Origin: Cliona cf. orientalis
Taxonomy: Eukaryota > Porifera > Demospongiae > Clionaida > Clionaidae
Direction: 5' to 3'
DNA: 64,000 nucleotides
Assembly: GCA_963930775.1 (NCBI GenBank)
Contig: OZ005690.1
Span: 13,232,411 to 13,296,410 of the forward strand
A model generated the notes under the pieces. It was not told where the DNA came from, did no database searches, and was given only the letters and a program-made list of their open reading frames with translations. The position numbers were made by a program, and so were the translations under genes. Shown in pieces: positions 1 through 9,958 of this stretch; position 1 is the stretch's first letter, and every line of letters begins with the position of its first letter.

Positions 1-617
1 CGGATCAGGAAGGCCTGTGAGAAGTTGGTAAAAATGTTGATAGAAAAATGTAGTGATCGTGACATCACCAGCCGATGAATAGTATCATCAGGAGTACATT
101 ACTAGGAGTGTGCAACACACACAGTACTGGTAGTAGTACATGTACATGTGTAGTACAAACATCTCTTTCCAGATTTGACATCGCAACCACCCTTGTACAT
201 GGGCCTGAATATCATAAAAAGGTACTTAAGTTGCAACCACTGAGTTACATTCTGTATAGCTGCAGCTGCAACTAGTTACATTGATAGGACAGTGCAGACA
301 CAACCTTCATGGCTTCATGGTTTTGGTGCTTTCATTCTGTGATGTCAAATCTGCAAAGAGATGATTGTACTACTACTATGTGCATTGCACTCCTTGTAAT
401 GTACTCCTGGTATCATCTAATGTAATGAGAGTCGGGGCTTACTAATGGTTACTAATGACATAATAAACTAGAGCTCTCTAGAGCCCAAAACCCTTGGCGC
501 ATTGTATGGCACTTGTCTCCGAGACAATTAGGCAAGAATACAATATTAGGCGATGCATGCAAACTGCATGGACTTCCTAGGTTAGCACGAGTCGCTGCAC
601 ATGCATTAATCATCCTA
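1..617. other. Non-coding stretch, no gene seen
   Basis: No coding exon, RNA gene or clear repeat boundary is visible here. Short open frames lack domain signal and splice context. Tracts of alternating TGTACA/CATGTA occur, as elsewhere in the window. Confidence 0.5.
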
Positions 618-1601
618 CAGTGTAGTCCACTTAAATTGAATCTCAAAATCCATGAAAAATATTTGAATTAAACGAAAATTTGAATTACAGAGATCCATAT
701 AAACCACTGTATTGAGACCCTGCAATGCTTATTAGTGGAGCATTCAGCCATATTATATGTTCTGAGAGTGATTTAGGTAATACCGTAGTCTCCCGCGTAA
801 GCGACCACTCCCGGGTAAGCGCCCAGGTAACTGTTTTGCCCAGTCGAATGGTAAGCGCCCACTCCCGGGTGAGCGCCCAGGTAGGCCGCGCCTAGATCAA
901 CATGGCAAGCGCCCATCAAGAAATTTTTACAAGATCACTGCCTCTATATAGCAATATCAAATACATAACAATATCAAACTCTAACGCAGTCGATGGATCC
1001 GAAGATCACTTCATTCGAGAAGAAATCCCGAGGGATCTCGATCGAGGACGGCGACGATGAAGCCGATCAGGAGGGCTGGCGAAGATGACGATATCGACAA
1101 TCTCGATCCCTTCTTTGATTCAGATGACTAGCTAACTTTCTCTGGCAGCCTGTGTAGTTTAAAACTTTTCTCTTTTATGTAAGGCAAAAACGCACAAGCG
1201 TGCGCTCTATATAGAGCGCTTACCACAAGTCTAGCTTACTGCCACGCCCACAAAAGTAGCCCGCCTATTTCAATTTTTTGCACATAGTAAGCGCCCAGTA
1301 CACCGGGTAAGCGCCCAGTATGGCGAAATCAGCGAGTTATGGTAGAGCGCCCATGGGCGCTTACCCGGGAGACTACGGTAGATACTTATAGTTTCATATC
1401 TCAAGGAGGATTTCTATGTGATCTATGTTCTATATTTATATAAATATGTGTATTTTTGTATGCTAATGCTGGCTGTAGTTTTTCTAATTAAGAGAAAATA
1501 CCAATTGAAATTTATGTATTAGCTCTATGGAGGGAATCCGTTAGAATTTGAATTAGACGAAAATTCGTCTTGAGTGGATTTGAATTAAGTGGACTACACT
1601 G
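618..1601. mobile_element. Outer MITE, TIR CAGTGTAGTCCACTTAA
   Basis: The left end (CAGTGTAGTCCACTTAA from 618) and right end (its complement up to 1601) form terminal inverted repeats. They are flanked by TA at 616-617 and 1602-1603, the target site of the Tc1/mariner superfamily. The imperfect pairing continues into the sub-terminal AATTTGAATT-rich tracts. A second element (783-1378) sits inside. No transposase frame remains, so this is a non-autonomous element. Confidence 0.7.
783..1378. mobile_element. Nested MITE, TIR CCGTAGTCTCCCGSGTAAGCG
   Basis: The terminal inverted repeats read CCGTAGTCTCCCG at the left and CGGGAGACTACGG at the right, bounded by TA at 781-782 and 1379-1380. Short sub-terminal GTAAGCGCCCA motifs are repeated inside each end. 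At 994-1131 there is a coding-like relic: one frame opens ATGGATCCGAAGATCAC, and a neighbouring frame ends in an acidic tail reading DPFFDSDD before a stop. I take this as the leftover ends of a transposase; acidic C-termini of this sort occur in pogo-type transposases. The relic reading is inference. Confidence 0.75.
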
Positions 1602-1603
1602 TA

Positions 1604-2251
1604 TTTTGATGAATTAATGAGGGGTGTTGCAGCAATCTATGGGCTGACTAATGTACAAACTCCTTATCTAGTCTTGTCTCGAGTTTGGGAATGTGACTTG
1701 ACTATAGCTTGTGCAGAGTATTTTATCCATCTCTGAAAACTGCGAGCTTGATAATGACACACACTTCGCTGGACAAACCATAGATGCTAGGAGTATATAT
1801 TCTAGACTGAGAGTGAGTGTAGCTATCAATATGTCCCCAAATCCCGCCCTCGTAACCCTCGCGCGTGCATGCGTATAATGGGCCTATACCGTATATAGCG
1901 CGAGACACATAATGTTCTATTTATACGTAGTCATAGCAGAGCGCTGGGCAGAAGGAAGTCAAGAAGCTTAGAATCAGCAAATGATACCAAAACTGGCCAA
2001 CAAAGCGTTTTCTACGAAATTCACATAAATCATGCGTTTGGAACACCATAAGGAATGTTATAACACCGCAGTTTGGACTCGCAAATAGCGTGGTAACAGA
2101 CAGACAGACAGACACACAGAACGACTACAGTAACCGAGGGTTACTTATTAATATACATGTACATAGTTTATTGACATATCTTATCATTCACCCAGTGCTG
2201 TTAATTATTAAACATTCTTCCTCGCTCTTTCATGTGTATGTGTGCATGTAT
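1604..2251. other. Non-coding stretch with a short CAGA microsatellite
   Basis: No gene is supported. A (CAGA)n run lies at about 2097-2112. Small frames here show no domains. Confidence 0.45.
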
Positions 2252-2926
2252 ATATGTGACCGGATTTGGGAAAACCCTCCGTATGCGATTTTTTCTGAAA
2301 ATTGAGTTTGATGCATGGTTGATAAGCTCTACCATAAAGCTAACCCGCGTTCAAGTCTTAGGCCGATCGTGCGCTTCGTTGTGGAGATACAGCACTCTGT
2401 TTGTGATCGCGCCACACCCCCAATAATCGAGAAATTACGGTCTAAAGGCGTTGCTATGCACGCGTATGGCGTTTCCACATACTACGCATGACCCAGAAAT
2501 CAATTAAATGGACCTGGGCGGAGCCGTTCGAAATGAACGTAAAGATCGAGCAAGAGTTGAATTTCGTTGTTGGCAATGCCAGCCGATTATTCTTAGATGC
2601 CCAAGAAGCTAAAAAGGTGAGCGAACGTACAGTAGTTTGATGAATCTAGCTGTAGCTAGGTAGAGAATTCTAATTAGCGCCCATAGCAACGGGCTCCGGG
2701 TACGGCAGCTGGGCCGACTAGGTGGGTCAAAATGAAGGCTTATTTCACCTTTGTATAGATCGACTAACCTCCATAGATGACAGCAACAGTTAGAAGAAGG
2801 GTTGTTCGACATGTATATGACAAAATCTGGACTTTGACAAATTTCGACCTGAGCTACTAAAAACGCGCATTGCGCGAATCGCACGCGGATCCCTTACGGA
2901 GTGTTTTCCCAAATCCGGTCACATAT
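2252..2926. mobile_element. Inverted-repeat element, TIR TGTGACCGGATTTGGG
   Basis: ATGTGACCGGATTTGGGAAA from 2254 is matched by its complement ending near 2926. The arms are about 35-40 bp and include the shared CTCCGTA. No transposase is present. A likely host exon (2533-2616) lies between the arms, so either a mobile element contains this exon or two solo ends happen to flank it. A related-looking terminus (TGTGACCGTCC) occurs at 30201. Confidence 0.55.
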
Positions 2927-3195
2927 GCAATATTGATCATAGGAAGCTGTAAAGAGTGCATTGGAAACAATAAAACTGGAACATGGTGAAGATGTGAAGG
3001 TAAGATCTGTTGATCAAACCTTTCATAAACCGTTCTACAAGTATAGGTAATATTATTATGATACATAATAATATAATATGTCTTAATAATTATTATTAAT
3101 ATACATAGTACTTGTACATTATTTCCCAGGAAGTTCTTATCTATCTGAAAAAGAATGTTCCAAAAGTACTGTCATCGTTCGATAAAGAATTGAAA
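2533..3195 (+). CDS. Unrecognised host gene, 5' exons 1-3
   Basis: Three short exons, all in phase 0, can be read: 2533-2616 (28 residues starting MNVKIEQELNF), 2943-2999 (19 residues, EAVKSALETIKLEHGEDVK) and 3130-3195 (22 residues, starting EVLIYLKKNV). Each is followed by a good donor (GTGAGC, GTAAGA, GTGAGT), and exons 2 and 3 follow AG acceptors. The product would be a charged, probably alpha-helical protein; I do not recognise the family. The next intron is invaded by a 4.6-kb transposon six bases after the third donor. Exons of the same style (short, phase 0) reappear at 16352-17849 and could belong to the same gene. The start was chosen because it is the first ATG in the open frame. 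Confidence 0.5.
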
Positions 3196-3586
3196 GTGAG
3201 TTACAGTAGCGGTCAAAAAAAAGTTGCCGTTTCCGTTCCGTTCCGCAACCGTTCTACGGAAATTAAACGCCCTCGTGAACGTGCACTGAATACGCACAAC
3301 AAGGGAATGTACCTAAAACGGAAATTACTCTTGCACGCGTGCGCAGGCACCCCGTTTAGATTTGTGCATGACTGCGCTGCACGCGTGCAAATGGCCTTAC
3401 GGAAGCACTACTCAATCGCTGTCAAACTACTACTCAACTTTGCACCTGTCTGGGTATTTAAATTAGTACATCTCAGTATCAACAACACTACTCTCAAAGG
3501 ATCTAGTAAACCACTTCATCATCCCCACTCAAGTCTCAAAGGATCCAGCAGACCACTTCAACATCACAGCTAGCAGCTTCACAGAG

Positions 3587-5731
3587 ATGACCCTCAGGAC
3601 TCTCTTGGGTACCAGCACAGTGGCGTATCCAGAATTTGAAGGAGGGAGGTGCTAGTTAGATCGCGCGCGAAGCGCGCGCGCAAAATTTTTAGCCACGCCC
3701 CCCAAACGTTGACCACGCCCCTCATTTACGCGTTCTTGCTGACAAAGAAGGCTGTTTTAGGCCTAGTGGCGATGAGAAAACGCCGTTTAAGGAGCGAATT
3801 TTAGAGGTCAGTAAGTTTATTGTTGGTAGGAGCTGCCAGTTATCGAATATCATTGACAGTATTTGTCACTGAGGTACTGAGCTGGCTGTTGTGCCAGAGC
3901 TGAGGGGGGTGCTCCAGCACCCTGAGCTCCATGCTAGATACGCCAATGCAGCAACAGAACCAACAATGGTACACTGTAGTTTCTGGGTGACTGAACATGC
4001 TTACATGTATCTTCCAATGTACATGTACATGTAGGTGTCTACTACTTGATCAAGTGGTTGGATGAAGATAGGGAATCCATTGTTCCCTGGACCAAGATAG
4101 TGAGACCAGCACCAGCAGACAGAGTAGTTGGTACTATGTGCTCTGTGAAGGGATTTGAAAAGCACCTTTCCCAAATTGTGGCAATGGGTTAGTGGTCTAT
4201 TTTATGCTTGAATATCCTACACCTGTACATGTACATGTATGTTAATTTACATGTGTGCATGTTAAATTTTAAGGTACAAAGGCTGAGATAGAGGAACAAT
4301 TGGATGACAGGTGTCCTGATGCTCCCCCAAGAAAGAAAGCCAAAACAACCAAGGAGAATAAGGCACCTAAGACACCCATCCGTCGGCAGAAGAAAACAAC
4401 AAAGAACAAGGAAAAATCTAAAGGTAAAGGATTTCCATACGAAGAGTCATGTACATGTTTAGAGCTGATACATGATATGACATGTACTTGACTGTAATTA
4501 ATTTTTCCCACTCAGCTGCAAAGAAACCAGGAAACATCATTACTATCACTGGAGGACAGTGTGTTGGCCCTCAACCAACTGCACCCACACCTGAGACATC
4601 TGCTTCCCTTCAAACAACTGCACCTACATCTACATCTACTGGCCTTCCACACTCATCTTCATCAATTGTGCCACAGAACACAGACATAGGCAGTACCAAC
4701 CCCATGAATATTCCTCCACCTGACGACAACTGGTATGAGAACGAAGAGGTTCCACCTCTACCACCACCAATGCCACCACTGGGCCCAATCCCCTCACCCG
4801 TGGCCCCACCCAGCAGCAGTGTCCCTCTCCCCCCACCAGTGCCACCCAGCAGCCATTCTGCTCTCCTCCCACCACTGCCCCTCAGTAGTGGTGTTGCTCT
4901 CTCCCCACCTAACAGCAGTGTTGCTCTCACCACACTCAGCAGTAGCATCCCCCTTCTGGTAAGAAGCATGTACATATACATGTAATAATTACTATTATGA
5001 CCCCTTATGTGTGTATTACTATTGTACATTGTATTACAGATCCCTTGTATCTGGAGGTGACATTGCAGGAGTATGGTACACGGCTGGATAAGTTGGAAAG
5101 TACCATGGAGGCTGTCTTGGAGAGATTGACAAACATTGAAGCAAGTCTTCTCAATGTCTCTCAAGCTCCACCACCACTGAGCTTAGCCAACCTACCACCG
5201 GTACCACCCAAGAGGCATACGCTTTCTTCAAGCCCTCTACCACCCAGATACGTGGATACTACATGTATCACATCTCCACCTCCACCTCCACCACGAAGAA
5301 AAACAGCTGTACCTACTCCCAAACGACTACCAAGCCAAGCACTAGCTTCCACACCATCAAGTAGCAAGCAAAGCTTTTCTAAGGCACTACCATCTTCAGC
5401 AATAAACAAGGACATATTGACTCCAGCAAACTTGGTGATTCAACAAAATCAAGGGCTTGCTGGTAAGGAAGGTAAAATGGGCACATTGGCTCAATTGCTT
5501 GCAAAGGAGAGCTTTTTCGGTGAAGACGTGATGGTGCAATGCACTACCTATGGATATGGAGGAAAGCCTGGCCTGCCCAAGAAAGAGCTAGACGAGCTAA
5601 AGGAGACCGTGAGATCTTTATATCCTAAGTATTGGAGCGCACCTCATGATTTTGAGCTGGCATGGAACAAATGTACAGAATCGATGAGTCAAGCCTGCAA
5701 TCGACTAAGGGCAAAGCAGAAACAACTTTAA
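3587..5731 (+). CDS. BEN-domain protein carried by transposon copy 1
   Basis: The gene has five exons: 3587-3617 plus 3954-3968 (one exon split by a nested insertion), 4035-4187, 4274-4423, 4516-4958 and 5069-5731. If the nested insertion is ignored, the phases join without a stop to give about 484 residues. Exon 2 encodes a YYLIKWLDEDRESIVPW-type module also seen in copy 2. Exon 3 is Lys-rich (nuclear-localisation-like). Exon 4 is Pro/Ser-rich and disordered. Exon 5 starts with a short coiled coil (LDKLESTMEAVLERL) and ends in a BEN domain of about 100 residues (TLAQLLAKESFFGEDVM ... LYPKYW ... CRL-type end). BEN domains bind DNA or chromatin proteins. The role within the transposon is unknown; regulation or target choice is a guess. 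Confidence 0.72.
3618..3948. mobile_element. Nested hAT-like MITE inside exon 1 of the BEN gene
   Basis: The ends read CAGTGGCGTATC (3618) and GATACGCCAATG (3948), nearly perfect inverted repeats. The 5-bp sequence CAGCA is duplicated exactly at 3613-3617 and 3949-3953. CAGTGGCGTA-type ends and short 5-8 bp duplications are typical of hAT-superfamily non-autonomous elements. Removing the element and one CAGCA restores an open exon 1 whose phase fits exon 2. Confidence 0.8.
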
Positions 5732-5977
5732 CTGTCCAAGGCAAAAGCATGTATACATGCACATTGACTTTAAACATTATAATATTATTGTACTAGTACT
5801 TATGCATCTCTACACTGTACATACACATGTTACTATGGTAACCTTTTAATTAACCCACATGTATTTAAATTTTACCATTGTAAAGATCATGAATGGTTTG
5901 ATAGCTGAATGAACAATCTAACTCAAACATACATAATAATTAAGGTACAATGTACGTGTGTGATACAAAAATCAAAT

Positions 5978-7097
5978 TCAGTAGCCAGTGGGCTCACCAT
6001 TTAACTCTATCACTTTAGGGATTACTTTTTTAAGATGATTTATGTACCTATTACATTTCTCAACTGTGACAGTTTCCCAAAACTTGCTTATCCCATCAAC
6101 AAGCTCATCTTTGGTTCTTGGTTTGACTTCCCTACGTATAAATTCCTTCAATTCATGCCATAAGTTCTCTATTGGGTTCATGTCTGGTGATTCAGCGGGA
6201 GTCTTCCACCAATTTACACTGTTGTGATTCAGGAAATCTCTTCCATGCAGTGATGTATGCTTTGGATCGTTGTCTTGCATGAAACGGTGGCTGGATGGGT
6301 ACACTTGCTGGATGAATGGGAGTAGAGTCCTCTCTAAGATGCTGGTGTACAAAAATCTCTCCATGATGCCCTCGAAGATACAAATCTGAGTTCTACCTCG
6401 TCTGCTGATGCCAGCCCACATGTGAACTTTCACAGGATGTTTGGCCCTATACATGTACATGAAACCAACAGATATGTATCATGTGTAGTAAACCCCAATA
6501 GTATATTGTAGTTGCATGTACATGTATCTTTCATATGTACACATACACACTTGTATTGACTTACCGAGGCTTTAGTTTGGGCCGTTGTCCAAGCTTGCGA
6601 CAACAGAATCTTCTGTGATTCTGTAGCTGTACCGTGCATTCATCAGTCCAAATTACATCTTCAAAATCATCATCAGCATGTTGGATGGCCCACTCCCGGC
6701 GCTTCACCTTGTTGGCATCACGGATCAATTGACAGTACGCACTTCCCCTGAAAGTCCAACCGAGAGAAGTGCGGCATCTGAGGACAGTTCGCAGCGAGAC
6801 ATCATAGCCACTGTCATTAATCATTCTGTGTAGCTGGTAAGCCGTAGTCTCATCATCACTTTGCATCTGCTGCTCCACTAGCTCCTTTATTTCAGCAGTT
6901 ATCTTGGAGATTCGCCCTGACCCTGGTCTTCGTCTGATGCTTCCTGTTGTGTGGTATACCTTCAGAAACTTAGCAATCCCATATCTTGACACTCTTATCC
7001 CATCACTTTCACACAGTAGCTTTGCAATAGTGTAAGGCTTGTATCCCTGAGAGTGGTATCGAAGGATCCTTAGCTTCGTGTAAGAGCTGTATACCAT
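5978..7097 (-). CDS. Tc1-type DD34E transposase, intact, copy 1
   Basis: There are two exons on the minus strand, 7097-6565 and 6446-5978, separated by a 118-bp intron (donor GTAAGT, acceptor TATAG). Together they make 1002 nt, 333 residues, with no stop. The N-terminus is a helix-turn-helix DNA-binding region (TKLRILRYHSQGYKPYTIAK) followed by a second one (ELVEQQMQSDDETTAYQLHR). The catalytic triad is D in IWTDECTV, D in MQDNDPKHTS and E in NPIENLWHEL, with exactly 34 residues between the last two (DD34E, as in Tc1). The length and motifs are normal for Tc1. The intron is unusual for this family. The gene is convergent with the BEN gene and probably mobilises the whole element. Confidence 0.9.
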
Positions 7098-7816
7098 CTA
7101 CAAATGTAGAAACAAATGTATATAATTCTACTGTGTTTGTAGTCTAAGATGCATGAACGCTAACAAGAAAGAGGCAGCACTGAACAAAACCATCAGTTTC
7201 ATGCATATTATTACAATGTACACTTACCTTGATCATAAAATGCCAGTACTGTACTATAGGACCTGTGAGTATGCATTTCAATAAAATATTTAATGATACA
7301 GAGGGTAGCTACATGTAGGAAAGTTGTGACTGTATATGGATGTACCTGCCAACTTGAAAGAGTACCACTTCAAATTTGATAGCTTGAGTCCTGGTTCAAA
7401 GAGTTTAGCACTTCAATTTCAACACCTTGTTGGCTACAGTTGGGACTTCAGATTGTAGACAAGCACTCCAGCTGATGATCCTTCTAGGCACAACACTGAG
7501 AGCCACGTAACAGTCCAACAGTCGATCTTCCAGTGTTTAGGGAATCCCCAAGTCACACGTACAGCACAGCTGTTCAACTTGAGTGTGAGTGCAACCACAA
7601 AACTGCTTACCCAGTGCACGCGCACGGAAATGGAAAAGGCCATGAAACGGTATGGGCCCGCGCGCACGGGCGCTTAGCAAACGGAAATGGTCTGCAATGC
7701 GGAAATTAATACGCGTGTGCAAGCGCCCATAGAACAGCGTTGAACGGAACGGAAACGTCAACTTTATTTTGACCGCTACTGTACATGTATTGAAGCATAG
7801 CTTGTGTACATAATAG

Positions 7817-8003
7817 TTATCTGCCAGTAATTGGGGTGCATGAGATGCATGGTCGAATGCACCCCAATTACTGGCAGATAATTATTTTGTTGGTAGTTGA
7901 CCTCTGTTCATCATTGGCCTACTTTATGATGACCCAAGCCCTTTCCATAGCCGGCAAATTGCCTATAAAAACTTTAGTTGCTAAGCAACTACCAACAAAT
8001 GTA
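7817..8003. repeat. Hairpin-forming dispersed repeat, copy 1
   Basis: A near-perfect inverted repeat (ATCTGCCAGTAATTGGGGTG and its complement, arms about 25 bp, loop about 15) is followed by a second, wider pair (TTGTTGGTAGTTG ... CAACTACCAACAAA). The same composite recurs at 51379-51564, and a fragment occurs near 57290-57330. No coding capacity. Confidence 0.7.
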
Positions 8004-8283
8004 TGTATTATTCAAGGTGAGCTAGCTTCACTAACTCCTACACATGTAGCTTTGTGTGTTTGTGGTTGGGATATTAATGTTGCAATATGAACTTTCAGTC
8101 ATATGTACATTCATATAAGTCTCTGGAACTAAACATACGTCAATTGTTGTTGAATCTGTATGGATCGAGGTCTGTAATCCCAAAGTTACAATTTCAGATT
8201 ATTAAAATTAATAACCAGGTATACAGCTGTAATACCATATAGGCGGAAATTGTCAATGCCTTTAATCTAAGATGAGTGTTTAT

Positions 8284-8690
8284 TCGAACAAGTATGTTCG
8301 ATGTCACAATCATGGGATAAAGAGGCTGAACACTACAAACAGCATGCTCAGTACAGTGTGCATGTGCAGATGAAAGCAGCACCAAACTCGAACCTACGCT
8401 ATTATGGTATAGACCACACCCCTCACTGCAGGCCAAGAGCAGCTGCAATGCTCAAACTCACTTGTAATAGCGACCTCGCTCTCACTTTGCTCGAGACTCG
8501 GAGGCCTGCTGAGCAGGCCGCCGCTTGCCTGAGCTCAAGAATGCATCTCTATGATATGGTCCCTATAGGCCCTGGCAAGCTCGATTTTGCACACGGCACA
8601 ACAATTCTGACCAATCGAGAGCCTTCTAAACTTGTAGGAGAGTGCATCTTTTATGCCCTCCAGGTTAGGACACGGGTCTGAAAAATATTT
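8284..8690 (+). repeat. Dispersed repeat S, copy 1
   Basis: The unit starts near AAGTATGTTCGATGTCACAA and contains GTGTAGACCACACCCCTC. It ends around a GACACGGGTCTGAAAAAT-type tail followed by TTGTATATAGT. Other copies lie at 8725-9230, 38436-39065 and 58168-58309. A 126-aa open frame across it is not conserved among copies, so I treat it as non-coding. The family type is not known to me. Confidence 0.65.
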
Positions 8691-8724
8691 TTCATTGTAT
8701 ATAGTCATGTATAAAATAAATTGA

Positions 8725-9230
8725 ACAAGTATGTTTGATGTCACAATCATGGGATAATGTGACTGAACACTACTAACAGCATGCTATGTACAATCAAGTG
8801 CCAGTTAGTACAAGTGCGCATGCGCAGATAAAACCAGCAGAACCTATGCTATTATGGTGTAGACCACACCCCTCATTGCAAGCCACTCAAACTCACCATG
8901 AAATGGCAACGTTCTCACTCTGCTCGAACGTCAAATCTACCACCAAACCATGACAAAGAGCAGACATCGCCTCTCGCTTCGCTCGAAGTTCAGTGGCCTG
9001 CTGAGCAGGCCTGTCAAAGCGCGCGGCGCTTGCACTGCTCGCTCGAGCTCGAGAATGCATTTCTATGGCCCCTAGGCTCTGGCAACCTCGTTTGTGCACA
9101 CGGCACAACAATTCTGACCAATTGTGAGTCTTCTGAACTTGTAGAAGAACACATCTTTTATGCCCTCCAGGTTAGGACACGGACTATATAAGAAAATTGT
9201 CACTCTGAGAAATGTTTTTGGTTGTATATA
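8725..9230 (+). repeat. Dispersed repeat S, copy 2
   Basis: It repeats the order of motifs seen in the copy immediately upstream, making a near-tandem pair, with a longer middle part (GCTCGAACGTCAAATCTACC). It ends just before a family C inverted-repeat end. Confidence 0.65.
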
Positions 9231-9383
9231 GTATAGTAAAATTGAAGGATGAAGTAGGGATAGCAGTGCCATAAAGTACACTAACAAGATTTGTATAATG
9301 GAATAGAGGCTCATTACTACGTTAAAACTGTTATACTGGTTGCAAGTTAATTGAGCTTAGTATTGAAACGTAGTTAAAGATCT

Positions 9384-9430
9384 GATTAACAGAACGTTTC
9401 GGACCGAAGTCCTTCATCAGCTGTAATGAT
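9384..9430 (-). ncRNA. Hammerhead ribozyme motif, left arm
   Basis: Read on the minus strand: ATTACAG, CTGATGA, A, GGAC-TTCG-GTCC (stem II with a UUCG tetraloop), GAAAC, GTT, CTGTTAAT. CTGATGA and GAAA are the invariant hammerhead core. The flanking ATTACAG and CTGTTAAT can pair as stem I, and ACGU forms a minimal stem III, as in the type I hammerheads reported for Penelope-like elements. Self-cleavage is inferred, not shown. Confidence 0.78.
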
Positions 9431-9534
9431 ACAGTGAAAATGACCTGCACAACTGAACCTACTTAGCATATTAGTACTCTTATATACTATTGCATAATAT
9501 GTGATGATGTAATCATGATGATGTCACTGATAAG

Positions 9535-9843
9535 TCAGGTGATTTGAAGTGTGCTCCAAATGGGGTTAATTTGAAATCCTTGGTCTAGGTTCATGGGCGA
9601 GTTTTCATCCTTGATATGAAGAGCTTCTTTGAACTTCCTCTTGTACAAGTTGGATTCTCGTTCGAGCACCTCCGCACTGTCCCACTGGATATCATGAAGG
9701 GTCTTGTTCGCGTGGACTGCAATTCCATTGTTCTGGTTGTTTATCTTGACTGCTCTTTTGTGCTCTTTGAGTCTCACATCCAGCGTTCTGCCGGTCTCAC
9801 CAATGTAAGTATCACCACAGCTACATTGAACTCTGTATATCAC
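9535..9843 (-). CDS. GIY-YIG endonuclease domain of a Penelope-like element (left arm fragment)
   Basis: This is the C-terminal 102 residues of a Penelope-like polyprotein. It begins MIYRVQCSCGDTYIGETGRT, which carries the family's Cys motif (CSCG), the Y..YIGETGR signature and RLKEHKRAV with the catalytic Arg and His region. It closes with ERESNLYKRKFKEALHI and NLDQGF. In the full element this domain follows the reverse transcriptase and nicks target DNA. Upstream sequence stops at the palindrome centre, so the copy is a 5'-truncated fragment and cannot be functional alone. Confidence 0.85.
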   Translation of the reverse strand: MIYRVQCSCGDTYIGETGRTLDVRLKEHKRAVKINNQNNGIAVHANKTLHDIQWDSAEVLERESNLYKRKFKEALHIKDENSPMNLDQGFQINPIWSTLQIT

Positions 9844-9859
9844 TCCTTTGATTTTTTCC

Positions 9860-9950
9860 AGGACTGAGGAAGAATAGCATAGGACTGAGGAAGAAAAAAT
9901 AGCATAGGACTGAGGAAGAAAAAATCAGCATAGGACTGAGGAAGAAAAAA
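9860..9950. repeat. Four short tandem copies at the palindrome centre
   Basis: GGACTGAGGAAGAA recurs at 9861, 9882, 9907 and 9933 (spacings 21, 25 and 26 bp), separated by AAAATAGCATA-like spacers. The last copy is the normal coding sequence just upstream of the GIY-YIG domain (reading RTEEEKIKG), so the array is an expansion of element sequence at the junction of the two arms. Confidence 0.8.
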
Positions 9951-9958
9951 TCAAAGGA

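Larger units (their letters stand above)
3204..7781. mobile_element. Tc1/mariner-type transposon, copy 1 (4.58 kb)
   Basis: The terminal inverted repeats begin CAGTAGCGGTCA (3204) and end TGACCGCTACTG (7781), with TA duplicated at 3202-3203 and 7782-7783. The inverted homology extends some 35 bp (poly-A, then AGTT and CGTTTCCGTTCCG-like sequence). Inside, a BEN-domain gene runs on + (3587-5731) and an intact DD34E transposase gene runs on - (5978-7097), tail to tail with 246 bp between stops. A second copy is at 12056-16091. At 4.6 kb, with two genes, it is far longer than the usual 1-2 kb Tc1/mariner element. Confidence 0.88.

Noticed and set aside
3112..3573. 153-residue open frame on plus
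   Set aside because: It starts in host exon 3 and runs through the donor and the transposon end; only the first 22 codons after the AG are coding.
8301..8681. 126-residue frame in repeat S
   Set aside because: The frame is not kept in the other copies of the repeat.
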